Assembly: GCA_021154065.1 (NCBI GenBank)
Contig: JAJKJG010000229.1
Location: 1 to 7,647, forward strand
From: Methylobacterium sp.
GTDB lineage: Bacteria > Pseudomonadota > Alphaproteobacteria > Rhizobiales > Beijerinckiaceae
DNA length: 7,647 nucleotides
Direction: 5' to 3'
Below the pieces are notes generated by a model. The model was not told where the DNA came from. It made no database searches and saw only the letters and a program-made list of their open reading frames with translations. Numbering within the stretch: the stretch's first letter is position 1; each line of letters begins with the position of its first letter. The position numbers and the translations under genes are program-made. This document shows positions 1-6,751 of this stretch, piece after piece.

Positions 1-39
1 GAGGGAAAGCGCGCCGGCTTTGTGTGAATCCGCTAGCCT

Positions 40-170
40 ATTCGGGAGAGGTGGCAGGGGTGAGGACCCCGGCCGCAGGACAGAAGGCTCGGCAGGCTCC
101 GCCGCAAAGGACAGTCCCTCACCCGGTCGCGCTCCGCGCGACTCGACCTCTCCCATTCGGGAGAGGTGGC
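40..170. repeat. REP-like palindromic intergenic repeat with two hairpins
   Basis: A 16-base direct repeat, ATTCGGGAGAGGTGGC, occurs at 40-55 and 155-170. The right half contains two perfect stem-loops. GTCGCGC (126-132) pairs with GCGCGAC (136-142) around a TCC loop, and ACCTCTCCC (146-154) pairs with GGGAGAGGT (159-167) around an ATTC loop. GGGTGAGG near 58-65 is roughly mirrored by CCCTCACCC near 115-124, so the two ends point inward. The CTCACCCGG / CCTCTCCC / GGGAGAGG pattern resembles the highly repeated intergenic palindromes of Hyphomicrobiales genomes. It ends about 35 bp before the start codon of the cyclase gene and could also act as a terminator for a gene to the left. Confidence 0.6.
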
Positions 171-205
171 GCGTAGTGTCCGCACGCACCATTGAAAGCG
201 ACGCC

Positions 206-1528
206 ATGCAGCCCGACACCCACTATGCCAAGAGCGGCGACGTTCGCATCGCCTACCAGGTGTTCGGGCAGGGTGCGTTCGACCTCGTCTACGTGCCCGG
301 CTTCGTCTCCAACATCGACCTCTACTGGGACTACCCGGCCATGGCGCATTTCCTGGCGCGCCTTGGGTCGTTCTGCCGCGTGATCGTGTTCGACAAGCGC
401 GGCACCGGCCTGTCCGACCGGGGCGTCAGCGTCCCGACCCTCGAGGAGCGCATGGACGACGTGCGCGCCGTCATGGACGCGGTCGGCAGCGAGCGCGCGG
501 CGGTGTTCGGCGTCTCCGAGGGCGGTGCCATGAGCATGCTCTTCGCCGCGACCTACCCCGAGCGGACGCAAGCCCTCGTGCTCTGCGGGACGTACCCGCA
601 TTTCTTCACCTACGTGCTGTCGCCGGAGGCGTTCGAGGAGTCGCTTGCGCGCGTCGAGACGACGTGGGGCACGGGGGCGAGTCTTGCGGTCTTCGCGCCG
701 TCGAAGGTCGCCGACGAGGCGTTCCGGCAATGGTGGGGGCGCTTCGAACGGCTAGGCGCGAGCCCGTCGGCGGTGCTCGCCCTGATGCGCCTCAACAGCG
801 GCATCGACGTACGCGGTGTGCTGCCGACGATCCGCGCCCCGACGCTCGTGCTGCACCGGGTCGGCGACAAGCGGGTGAGCGTCGAGGGCGGCCGCTACCT
901 CGCCGCCAACATTCCGGGCGCCAAGTACGTCGAGCTGCCCGGCGAGGACCACTTCTTCCTCGCCGGCGACGTCGACCGCATCGCCGACGAGATGGAGGTC
1001 TTTTTGACCGGCTCTCGGGCCGACATCGAGCCCGACCGTATCCTGGCGACCGTCATGTTCACCGACATCGTCGACTCGACGAAGCGGGCCCTGAAGCTCG
1101 GCGACCGCCGCTGGCGCGAGCTGCTCGATCAGCACGACCGCCTGCTGCGCCAGGAGATCGCGCGCTTCCGCGGGCGCGAGGTCAAGACGCTCGGCGACGG
1201 GTTCCTGGCGACCTTCGACGGACCGGCGCGCGCGGTCCGCTGCGGCACGAGCATCGTCGATGCGGCGCGCTCGCTCGACCTCGATGTGCGGGGCGGCGTC
1301 CATACCGGCGAGATCGAGGTCAAGGGCGACGATATCGGCGGGATCGCGGTGCATATCGCGGCGAGGGTCGCGGGCCTTGCCGAATCCAATCAGATCCTGG
1401 TCTCGAGCACCGTCCGCGATCTCGTCGCGGGGTCCAATCTCCAGTTCGCCGATCGCGGCCCGCACGCGCTGAAAGGCCTCGACGAGCCCGTTCGGCTGTT
1501 CTCGGTCGACCCCGTCAGGCCATCATGA
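206..1528 (+). CDS. alpha/beta-hydrolase fused to class III adenylate/guanylate cyclase
   Basis: This predicted cytoplasmic protein has 440 residues. Residues 1-268 are an alpha/beta-hydrolase fold: oxyanion region near PGF (31-33), nucleophile elbow GVSEGG with Ser104, probable acid Asp221 and His249 in GEDHF. Residues 278-433 are a class III nucleotide cyclase domain. It has metal-binding Asp287 (FTDIVDST) and Asp331 (LGDG), adenine-specifying Lys327 and Asp376, and Arg387 (AAR). The usual transition-state Asn aligns with His383 in VHIAARV. Lys and Asp at the purine-selecting positions favour ATP as substrate, hence cAMP as product. The architecture matches the known hydrolase-cyclase fusions typified by mycobacterial Rv1900c. 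I chose the ATG at 206 because the preceding in-frame sequence is the repeat and the family typically starts just before YAKSGDVRIAYQ. The SD is weak (GAAAG). Whether the hydrolase half is an enzyme or a ligand sensor is not known. Confidence 0.9.
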   Translation: MQPDTHYAKSGDVRIAYQVFGQGAFDLVYVPGFVSNIDLYWDYPAMAHFLARLGSFCRVIVFDKRGTGLSDRGVSVPTLEERMDDVRAVMDAVGSERAAVFGVSEGGAMSMLFAATYPERTQALVLCGTYPHFFTYVLSPEAFEESLARVETTWGTGASLAVFAPSKVADEAFRQWWGRFERLGASPSAVLALMRLNSGIDVRGVLPTIRAPTLVLHRVGDKRVSVEGGRYLAANIPGAKYVELPGEDHFFLAGDVDRIADEMEVFLTGSRADIEPDRILATVMFTDIVDSTKRALKLGDRRWRELLDQHDRLLRQEIARFRGREVKTLGDGFLATFDGPARAVRCGTSIVDAARSLDLDVRGGVHTGEIEVKGDDIGGIAVHIAARVAGLAESNQILVSSTVRDLVAGSNLQFADRGPHALKGLDEPVRLFSVDPVRPS

Positions 1529-1545
1529 GGGCGATAGCCGCCGGC

Positions 1546-1728
1546 TCAGAAGACGACGAGGATCGCAAGCGCCGCGACGACGCCGATGCCGAGCCACACG
1601 GTCAAGGAGCGCGCCGATTGCCGGTGCCGGCTGTCGTCCGAGGGACAGGCGAAGGCCTCGCCGGCGCATTGCGCCGCCCGGATCAGCTGGGTGTGACGGG
1701 CCGTGACGCCTGCCGACGCCGCCTTCAT
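1546..1728 (-). CDS. small protein with C-terminal membrane anchor, unknown function
   Basis: The product has 60 residues. Residues 1-40 are polar, with two cysteines (Cys21, Cys28) and a basic stretch just before the membrane. Residues 42-60 form one hydrophobic segment (SLTVWLGIGVVAALAILVVF region) that ends at the C-terminus, so the protein looks tail-anchored with its N-terminal part probably in the cytoplasm. A good Shine-Dalgarno, GGAGGG, lies about 8 nt upstream of the ATG on the minus strand, which supports this frame over a longer overlapping one. The gene converges on the cyclase gene with only 17 bp between the two stop codons. I recognise no family, and the function is unknown. 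Confidence 0.6.
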   Translation of the reverse strand: MKAASAGVTARHTQLIRAAQCAGEAFACPSDDSRHRQSARSLTVWLGIGVVAALAILVVF

Positions 1729-1878
1729 GGCAGAGACCCTCCGACGAACTCACCGTAGCAGGCCAACTTGACGGAACAATGAAGGTTCCTCGCCTGCGCC
1801 GAAAGTCCTAGAGAGTGTCACCGGAAGGCCACTGCGCGGCTCGCGGCTATAGTGGCGCGAAAGACCGGAGAACCGCCG
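1729..1878. other. intergenic spacer, no gene seen
   Basis: This 150 bp stretch lies upstream of the 1546-1728 minus-strand gene and should contain its promoter, but no convincing -35/-10 pair was found. The only structure noted is a 6-bp inverted repeat, GCCACT (1828-1833) and AGTGGC (1851-1856), separated by 17 bases. It is too short to call an operator or terminator. Confidence 0.4.
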
Positions 1879-2010
1879 TCACCGCGATCTGCGGAGCCAG
1901 GCCGTGCCTGGGCTGAAATCACCCGCCGACGTATCGGCGAGCAGGCCCCAAGCCAGCATCACCACGGTCGATGCTCCGACGAGCAGCATCGCCTCCAACC
2001 CTGTCATCAT
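1879..2010 (-). CDS. possible 43-residue single-span membrane protein
   Basis: A short minus-strand reading frame begins ATGATGACAGG (Met-Met-Thr-Gly) at 2010, with a purine-rich GGGGTGGG tract directly upstream. Residues 6-25 form one hydrophobic segment (EAMLLVGASTVVMLAWGLLA region), followed by a short polar tail ending in basic residues (LRRSR). The frame stays open upstream to an ATG at 2115, but that extension is polar and unremarkable, so the shorter form is preferred. It lies 143 bp downstream of the histidine kinase on the same strand and could be co-transcribed with it. No family is recognised. Length and composition alone do not exclude a chance frame. Confidence 0.35.
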   Translation of the reverse strand: MMTGLEAMLLVGASTVVMLAWGLLADTSAGDFSPGTAWLRRSR

Positions 2011-2153
2011 CCCACCCCATGATTCTTGATCTCGAAGGGGGAAGCTACGGGGTCCGGCGCCGGCCTCGCTATTGTACCGAGGCGCATTGCCCGCAGGGAC
2101 AATACGAGCCTCCACGGCCCGAACGGTTGATACGAAGACGCTGGGAGCGACAC

Positions 2154-3989
2154 TCAGGCCAGCGGCAATTTCACCCGGAAAACCGCGCCGTTTGCGCCAT
2201 TGCGCTTGTCGACCTCGATCTGACCGTGATGCGCCTCGACGATGGTGCGCACGATGGAAAGGCCCATGCCCATGCCATGGTCCTTGGTCGAATAGAAGGG
2301 GTCGAAGATCTTCTTTGCGGCGTCCTCGGATACGCCCGGCCCGGTGTCCGCAATCGAAATTTCCGCGAACCTGCCGTTTCGCATCGTCGCCACGGTCACG
2401 GCCCTCTCCGACTGGGTCGTCTCGGATGTAGCGTCGAACCCGTTCAGGATCAGGTTGGAAAAGACCTGCTGCAATTGGATCGGGTCGCCGCTGATCCGCA
2501 GGAGAGCTCCGTTCAGTCTGCTTCGCAGGACGACTTGGCGCGATCTCGCTTCCGGAGCCAGGAACTTGAGCGTCTCGGCAATCTGATCGTTCACATCAAC
2601 AGCGTTCTTTTGCAAAGGAACCTTCTTGATGAAGCTTCGCAGGGTCCGGACAACGTCGGCAGCTCTGCTGTTGTCGCGTTGGATGTCGTCGACGATCTCT
2701 TCGATCTGTTTCAGGTCCGGCGATGGCGATTTCAGCATGATCTTCGCGGTCTCGGCGTTGTTCAGGATGGCTCCCAGCGGCTGGTTTATCTCGTGCGCGA
2801 TGCCGGCGGCCATCTCGCCGGCGGTGGAGAAACGATTGACGTGCGCCAGCTCCACCATCCGTTGCCGCGCTTCCGTCTCGGCGGACGAACGGCGATGCCG
2901 CTCGAGCATGAGGAGCGTGATGAGGCAGCCTTGAAGCAAGAGCACCGTGCAGACGGCGAGGATCGGCCAGCGGTAGGTCTCCCAGACGTTCGGCTCGCGA
3001 AAGAGGATCTCACTGCCTGGCGGCAGCCCCGACTCGCTGATCTTCCAGCGCTGAAGCTGGCGCCAGTCGAACAGCACCTTGCTGCTCCGCGTCATCACGA
3101 AGCCGGCGTTCGTCTTGCCGCTCAAAACTTGCAGGGCGAGCGCTGCCGCTTTGCCGCCGTGCTCCGCAAAGCTGTACACGTCGCCGCCGACGAGGCCGCG
3201 GCCGACATACTGATCGATAAAACCATAGACCGGCACGCTCGCCGCCTTGGAGACTTGCTCCACGACATCGTGTGGCACGAAGGCCTGGCCGGTGCCGTCG
3301 CGAAAAAAGGTCGTGTAGAGGACGATCGTGCGCGGCGGCAGTTGCGAGAGTTCCTTCAGGAGCTCTTGCATCGGCAGTGCGGTCCAATATCGGAAGGATA
3401 CGCGTCCGTCATACGGCTGGAACTGCTTTTTCGCCGTGTCGAGGAGCTTGAGATCGATCTCCGAACCGCCGCTCACCACCACCACATTCTCGGTCGTCGG
3501 ATGGAGGCGCAGCGCGAGTTCCAGCGTCGGCGCGAAGTCCCGCGTCACGAGCACGCCGCTGACGTGGGAGGGTAAGGGTCGAGCGCCGAAATACCCTGGG
3601 TCTACTCCGAGGAAGACGATGGCTGTCCCGGGAAACAGCGGATCGGCAGAGTTCAGCAGCAGGTCGAGCGCGGGCTGCCGAATGGCGACCGTCACGTCGA
3701 TCGGTTTGTCGGCATATTTTTTCCGAAGGTAATCGCGCAGGAGCTCCTTGTGCGCGTCGGAGCTGAACCGGGTCAGGTCCATCGGCTCCCGGAAAAACTC
3801 GACAGGCTCGGCGGAGTCGGCCGTGAATTTCTCCACGAATTCAGCATCGAGCCGTGCCAGACCGGGCAGCTCGGGACGCTCGTCGAAAAGCAAGATGATG
3901 CTGCGGGTCGCGGACAATGCGAGCGGTATGCCGGACATCGACATCAGCAAGGTCGTGCATACGACCTGCAAGGCGCCTCGAAGCTTCAT
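2154..3989 (-). CDS. sensor histidine kinase with ABC substrate-binding-like periplasmic domain
   Basis: The protein has 611 residues. Residues 1-27 look like a signal peptide or first membrane anchor (MKLRGALQ to ALSA). Residues ~30-330 resemble the ABC-transporter substrate-binding family PF04392, including a YGFIDQYVGRGLVGG stretch. A membrane span lies at ~341-361. The kinase core follows: H-box AGIAHEINQPL with phospho-acceptor His399, N-box NLILNGFDA (Asn512, Asn516), G1 DTGPG (548-552), F-box FDPF (562-565) and G2 GMGMGL (572-577). All catalytic boxes are intact. The known role of such proteins is to autophosphorylate on ligand sensing and pass phosphate to a response regulator. None is encoded in the window, so the partner is unknown. 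An upstream ATG at 4028 would add 13 residues. I prefer 3989 because GAGG sits 5 nt ahead and the signal peptide then starts at Met1. Confidence 0.88.
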   Translation of the reverse strand: MKLRGALQVVCTTLLMSMSGIPLALSATRSIILLFDERPELPGLARLDAEFVEKFTADSAEPVEFFREPMDLTRFSSDAHKELLRDYLRKKYADKPIDVTVAIRQPALDLLLNSADPLFPGTAIVFLGVDPGYFGARPLPSHVSGVLVTRDFAPTLELALRLHPTTENVVVVSGGSEIDLKLLDTAKKQFQPYDGRVSFRYWTALPMQELLKELSQLPPRTIVLYTTFFRDGTGQAFVPHDVVEQVSKAASVPVYGFIDQYVGRGLVGGDVYSFAEHGGKAAALALQVLSGKTNAGFVMTRSSKVLFDWRQLQRWKISESGLPPGSEILFREPNVWETYRWPILAVCTVLLLQGCLITLLMLERHRRSSAETEARQRMVELAHVNRFSTAGEMAAGIAHEINQPLGAILNNAETAKIMLKSPSPDLKQIEEIVDDIQRDNSRAADVVRTLRSFIKKVPLQKNAVDVNDQIAETLKFLAPEARSRQVVLRSRLNGALLRISGDPIQLQQVFSNLILNGFDATSETTQSERAVTVATMRNGRFAEISIADTGPGVSEDAAKKIFDPFYSTKDHGMGMGLSIVRTIVEAHHGQIEVDKRNGANGAVFRVKLPLA

Positions 3990-4068
3990 GACGACCTCGT
4001 CGTGCCACCTGCCGCGTCGCTTCGACATGCCTTGGAGTTAAATCACACCGGCAGTCTCGGCGCGAGGA

Positions 4069-4089
4069 ACTTCGCTAGGCAAGCGAAGT
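4069..4089. promoter_or_regulatory. 8-bp perfect inverted repeat upstream of the kinase gene
   Basis: ACTTCGCT (4069-4076) and AGCGAAGT (4082-4089) form a perfect dyad around a 5-base spacer, AGGCA. It sits about 80-100 bp upstream of the preferred kinase start and 41-61 bp from the alternative start at 4028. Size and position would suit a dimeric repressor or activator site for the minus-strand kinase gene. As RNA it would form a short hairpin. No regulator can be named from sequence. Confidence 0.35.
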
Positions 4090-4127
4090 CGGGCTTGATT
4101 GCGCCTTCGTGCGGCGCGGCGGCACCT

Positions 4128-4193
4128 CGGCATGAGGAGGTCTGTGCTGCCCGAGCGGCGTCGCGGCTCCTGTGCACGACTCGGGACATGCCG
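4128..4193. other. nested inverted-repeat structure in the kinase-parE gap
   Basis: An outer stem CGGCATG (4128-4134) / CATGCCG (4187-4193) encloses an inner stem CCCGAG (4150-4155) / CTCGGG (4180-4185). One base separates the stems on the right side and 15 on the left. Inside lies a further imperfect dyad, GAGCGGCGTCGCGGCTC (4153-4169), which competes with the inner stem. The region could be a structured leader, a small RNA, or only GC-rich palindromic sequence. No T-tract follows on either strand that would make it a classical intrinsic terminator. Confidence 0.3.
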
Positions 4194-4195
4194 GT

Positions 4196-4222
4196 TTGCG
4201 CCGGGGCGCGTTCGGCCATAAT
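4196..4222 (+). promoter_or_regulatory. weak candidate parE promoter
   Basis: CATAAT (4217-4222) matches the -10 consensus at five of six positions and is preceded by TTGCGC (4196-4201) with a 15-base spacer, or TTTGCG with 16. Transcription would start near 4229 and leave a leader of about 155 nt to the preferred parE start. A second weak possibility is TATATC (4325-4330) with TTCCCG (4302-4307), 17-base spacer, which would start a transcript near 4337. Both are partial matches in a gap where a parE promoter is expected. Confidence 0.25.
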
Positions 4223-4384
4223 GGGCGCTCGCCGGGAGCGGCCTGGTTAACTCTTGCTTAAGCCTGTGGCGTCGAGGTTCGGAAGCGTGACGCTCCGGCT
4301 GTTCCCGTTTCCATTTCGTTCCCCTATATCCGGCCTATGAGAGCCCATGCACGAAAAGCCGAATCAGCCCCTGGCAAGCGCCCG

Positions 4385-6442
4385 ATGAGCGAAGGCGACC
4401 TGTTCGGCGCCGGCGAGGCGCGCGCCCGCAAGGCCGCGGCTCCGCCGGCGGCGCCGAAGCGCGCCGCCCGGGCGGCGCAGCCTCTCCTCGGAACGCTGGC
4501 GGAGACCGGCTACGACGCCTCCTCGATCGAGGTGCTGGAGGGGCTCGAGCCGGTGCGGCGCCGTCCCGGCATGTATATCGGCGGCACCGACGAGAAGGCG
4601 CTGCACCACCTCTTCGCCGAGGTGATCGACAATGCCATGGACGAGGCGGTCGCCGGCCATGCGACCTTCATCGAGGTCGAGTTCGAGGAGAACGGCTACC
4701 TCACCGTGACCGACAACGGCCGCGGCATCCCGGTCGACCTGCACCCGAAGTTCAAGAAGCCTGCCCTCGAAGTGATCATGACGACGCTGCACTCGGGCGG
4801 CAAATTCGACTCGAAGGTCTACGAGACCTCGGGCGGCCTGCACGGCGTCGGCGTCTCGGTCGTGAATGCGCTCTCCGAGCGGCTCGAGGTCGAGGTCGCC
4901 CGCAACCAGACCCTCTACCGGCAGGTGTTCGCCCGCGGCCTGCCGCAGGGCAAGCTCGAGACGCTCGGGCGCGTGCACAACCGGCGCGGCACCAAGGTGC
5001 GCTTCCGCCCCGACCCGCAGATCTTCGGCAAGGAGGCGCGCTTCCAGCCGCGGCGCCTGTTCAAGATGGCGCGCTCGAAGGCCTATCTCTTCGGCGGCGT
5101 TGAGATCCGCTGGAAATGCGCGCCGGCGCTCGTCGCCGGGCTCGAGAACGTCCCGGCCGAGGCGAGCTTCCGCTTCCCGAACGGCCTCAAGGACTATCTG
5201 GCGAAGGAGATCGACGGCAAGGAGCTCGTCGCCGACCAGGTTTTTTCCGGCAAGATCGAGAAGCCCGGCGGCCACGGCTCGCTCGAATGGGCGGTCGCCT
5301 GGATGGCGGCCGAGGACGGCTTCTCCTCGTCCTACTGCAACACCATCCCGACGCCGGACGGCGGCACGCACGAGAGCGGCATGCGCATCGCCCTCTTGCG
5401 CGGCTTGCGCGAGCATGCCGAGCGGGTCGGCCAGGCGAAGCGCATGACCGCGGTCACGACCGACGACGTCATGGCGACCTGCGCCTCGATGCTGTCGGTG
5501 TTCATCCGCGAGCCCGAGTTCCAGGGCCAGACCAAGGACAAGCTCGCGACCGTCGAGGCGGCGCGGATCGTCGAGACGACCGTGCGCGACGCCTTCGACC
5601 ATTGGCTCGCGGCCTCGCCGCAGCAGGCAAACAAGGTGCTCGACTGGGTCATCGACCGCGCCGAGGAGCGCCTGCGCCGGCGCCAGGAGAAGGAGGTCGC
5701 GCGGAAGTCGGCGACGCGCAAGCTGCGCCTGCCGGGCAAGCTCGCCGACTGCACCAACGCGGGCGCTGCCGGCTCCGAGCTGTTCATCGTCGAGGGCGAT
5801 TCGGCCGGCGGCTCGGCAAAGCAGGCCCGCGACCGGGCGACCCAGGCGGTGCTCCCCCTGCGCGGCAAGATCCTCAACGTCGCCTCGGCGACGAAGGACA
5901 AGCTCGTCCAGAACCAGCAGCTCGCCGACCTCGGCCAGGCGCTCGGCTGCGGTACCCTCTCGCACTACCGCGACGGCGATCTACGCTACGACAAGGTAGT
6001 GATCATGACCGACGCCGACGTCGACGGCGCCCACATCGCCTCGCTCCTGATCACGTTCTTCTACCGGCAGATGCCGCAGCTCATCGACAAGGGCCACCTC
6101 TATCTGGCGATCCCGCCGCTCTACCGGCTGACGCAAGGGGCAAACACCGTCTACGCCCGCGACGACGCCCACAAGGACAAGCTCCTCAAAACCGCCTTCA
6201 AGGGCAACGGCAAGATCGAGATCGGCCGCTTCAAGGGTCTCGGCGAGATGACGGCGGCGCAGCTCAAGGAGACCACCATGGACCCGAAGAAGCGCACGCT
6301 TTTACGGGTGACGGTGCTCCAGGACGAGCGCCCCGAGACCGGCGACGCCGTCGAGCGCCTGATGGGCAACAAGCCCGAAGCCCGCTTCGCCTTCATCCAG
6401 GAGCGAGCGGCGTTCGCGCACGAGGAAGCGCTGGATATCTAG
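4385..6442 (+). CDS. parE: DNA topoisomerase IV subunit B
   Basis: This 685-residue subunit provides ATP hydrolysis and part of the DNA-cleavage site of topoisomerase IV, which works with ParC to decatenate replicated chromosomes. The GHKL ATPase has Glu79 and Asn83 in EVIDNAMDEA, DNGRG (110-114), GGLHGVGVSVVNAL (150-163) and a QTK loop with Lys384. The TOPRIM domain has Glu470 in EGDSAGG, PLRGKILN (491-498), the DADVDG metal site (Asp543/545/547) and FKGLGEM (616-622). The end (MGNKPEARFAFIQERAAF) and lack of a GyrB-type insertion favour ParE over GyrB. Residues 9-35 form an Ala/Lys/Arg/Pro-rich, probably disordered tail. An ATG at 4337 adds 16 residues, but its codons (AGA, CGA, AAA, TCA) are unlike the rest of the gene, whereas MSEGDLFG looks like a usual ParE start. 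Neither start has a clear SD. parC is not in the window. Confidence 0.95.
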   Translation: MSEGDLFGAGEARARKAAAPPAAPKRAARAAQPLLGTLAETGYDASSIEVLEGLEPVRRRPGMYIGGTDEKALHHLFAEVIDNAMDEAVAGHATFIEVEFEENGYLTVTDNGRGIPVDLHPKFKKPALEVIMTTLHSGGKFDSKVYETSGGLHGVGVSVVNALSERLEVEVARNQTLYRQVFARGLPQGKLETLGRVHNRRGTKVRFRPDPQIFGKEARFQPRRLFKMARSKAYLFGGVEIRWKCAPALVAGLENVPAEASFRFPNGLKDYLAKEIDGKELVADQVFSGKIEKPGGHGSLEWAVAWMAAEDGFSSSYCNTIPTPDGGTHESGMRIALLRGLREHAERVGQAKRMTAVTTDDVMATCASMLSVFIREPEFQGQTKDKLATVEAARIVETTVRDAFDHWLAASPQQANKVLDWVIDRAEERLRRRQEKEVARKSATRKLRLPGKLADCTNAGAAGSELFIVEGDSAGGSAKQARDRATQAVLPLRGKILNVASATKDKLVQNQQLADLGQALGCGTLSHYRDGDLRYDKVVIMTDADVDGAHIASLLITFFYRQMPQLIDKGHLYLAIPPLYRLTQGANTVYARDDAHKDKLLKTAFKGNGKIEIGRFKGLGEMTAAQLKETTMDPKKRTLLRVTVLQDERPETGDAVERLMGNKPEARFAFIQERAAFAHEEALDI

Positions 6443-6520
6443 CGCCCTCCTCCCCCCATCAACCAACCCTTTACGTTAATGCGCGATGGTGCCTGCGAAG
6501 CTTCAGCGCGGGCGGCACTC

Positions 6521-6751
6521 ATGTTCGGTCTCTTCGGTCGCAACGACCGTCCTCTCCTCATCACGACCATCAAGGCCGTGGCCGCGATCGGCGTCCTGTC
6601 CCTCCTGGCGGCGAATTATTTGGCCGACGGCCTCGATCAGAGCGGCCTGACCCGCCTCGCGGCCTCGGCCTCGAAAGCCCGCGAGCCGGCGATCACCGGC
6701 TCGATCAACAAGGTCAAGCTCGACCCCTGCGCGATGCCGCGTAACCCCTAG
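6521..6751 (+). CDS. small single-span membrane protein, unknown function
   Basis: The product has 76 residues. A short basic N-terminus (FGRNDR) is followed by one hydrophobic span at ~12-33, then a ~40-residue polar tail with one Cys (Cys70) near the end. The positive-inside rule puts the N-terminus in the cytoplasm and the tail in the periplasm. An ATG at 6479 would add 14 residues, but that extension lacks the character of a membrane protein and has no SD. The start at 6521 also has only a poor SD (GGGCGG). Codon use is GC3-biased like its neighbours. It lies 78 bp after parE on the same strand, with no clear terminator between, so read-through from parE is possible. No family is recognised. 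Confidence 0.6.
   Translation: MFGLFGRNDRPLLITTIKAVAAIGVLSLLAANYLADGLDQSGLTRLAASASKAREPAITGSINKVKLDPCAMPRNP

Noticed and set aside
20..205. N-terminal extension of the hydrolase-cyclase frame
   Set aside because: The extension is translated REP-like repeat sequence. The family-like N-terminus begins at the ATG at 206.
2054..2063. CCGGCGCCGG palindrome downstream of the kinase gene as a terminator
   Set aside because: It is a 10-base GC palindrome with no loop and no T-tract. Such palindromes are frequent by chance in GC-rich DNA.
1971..3575. 534-codon plus-strand open frame opposite the histidine kinase
   Set aside because: The minus-strand frame encodes all histidine-kinase boxes in order. 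The plus-strand product has no recognisable motif and is a GC-driven antisense shadow.
4364..5965. 533-codon minus-strand open frame opposite parE
   Set aside because: It is low-complexity (Leu/Arg/Ala/Asp-rich), typical of the antisense of a high-GC3 gene, and wholly overlaps a clear parE.
5116..6744. 542-codon plus-strand open frame overlapping parE in another frame
   Set aside because: It is Arg/Ala/Pro-rich low-complexity sequence with no domain signal. The parE frame explains the region.
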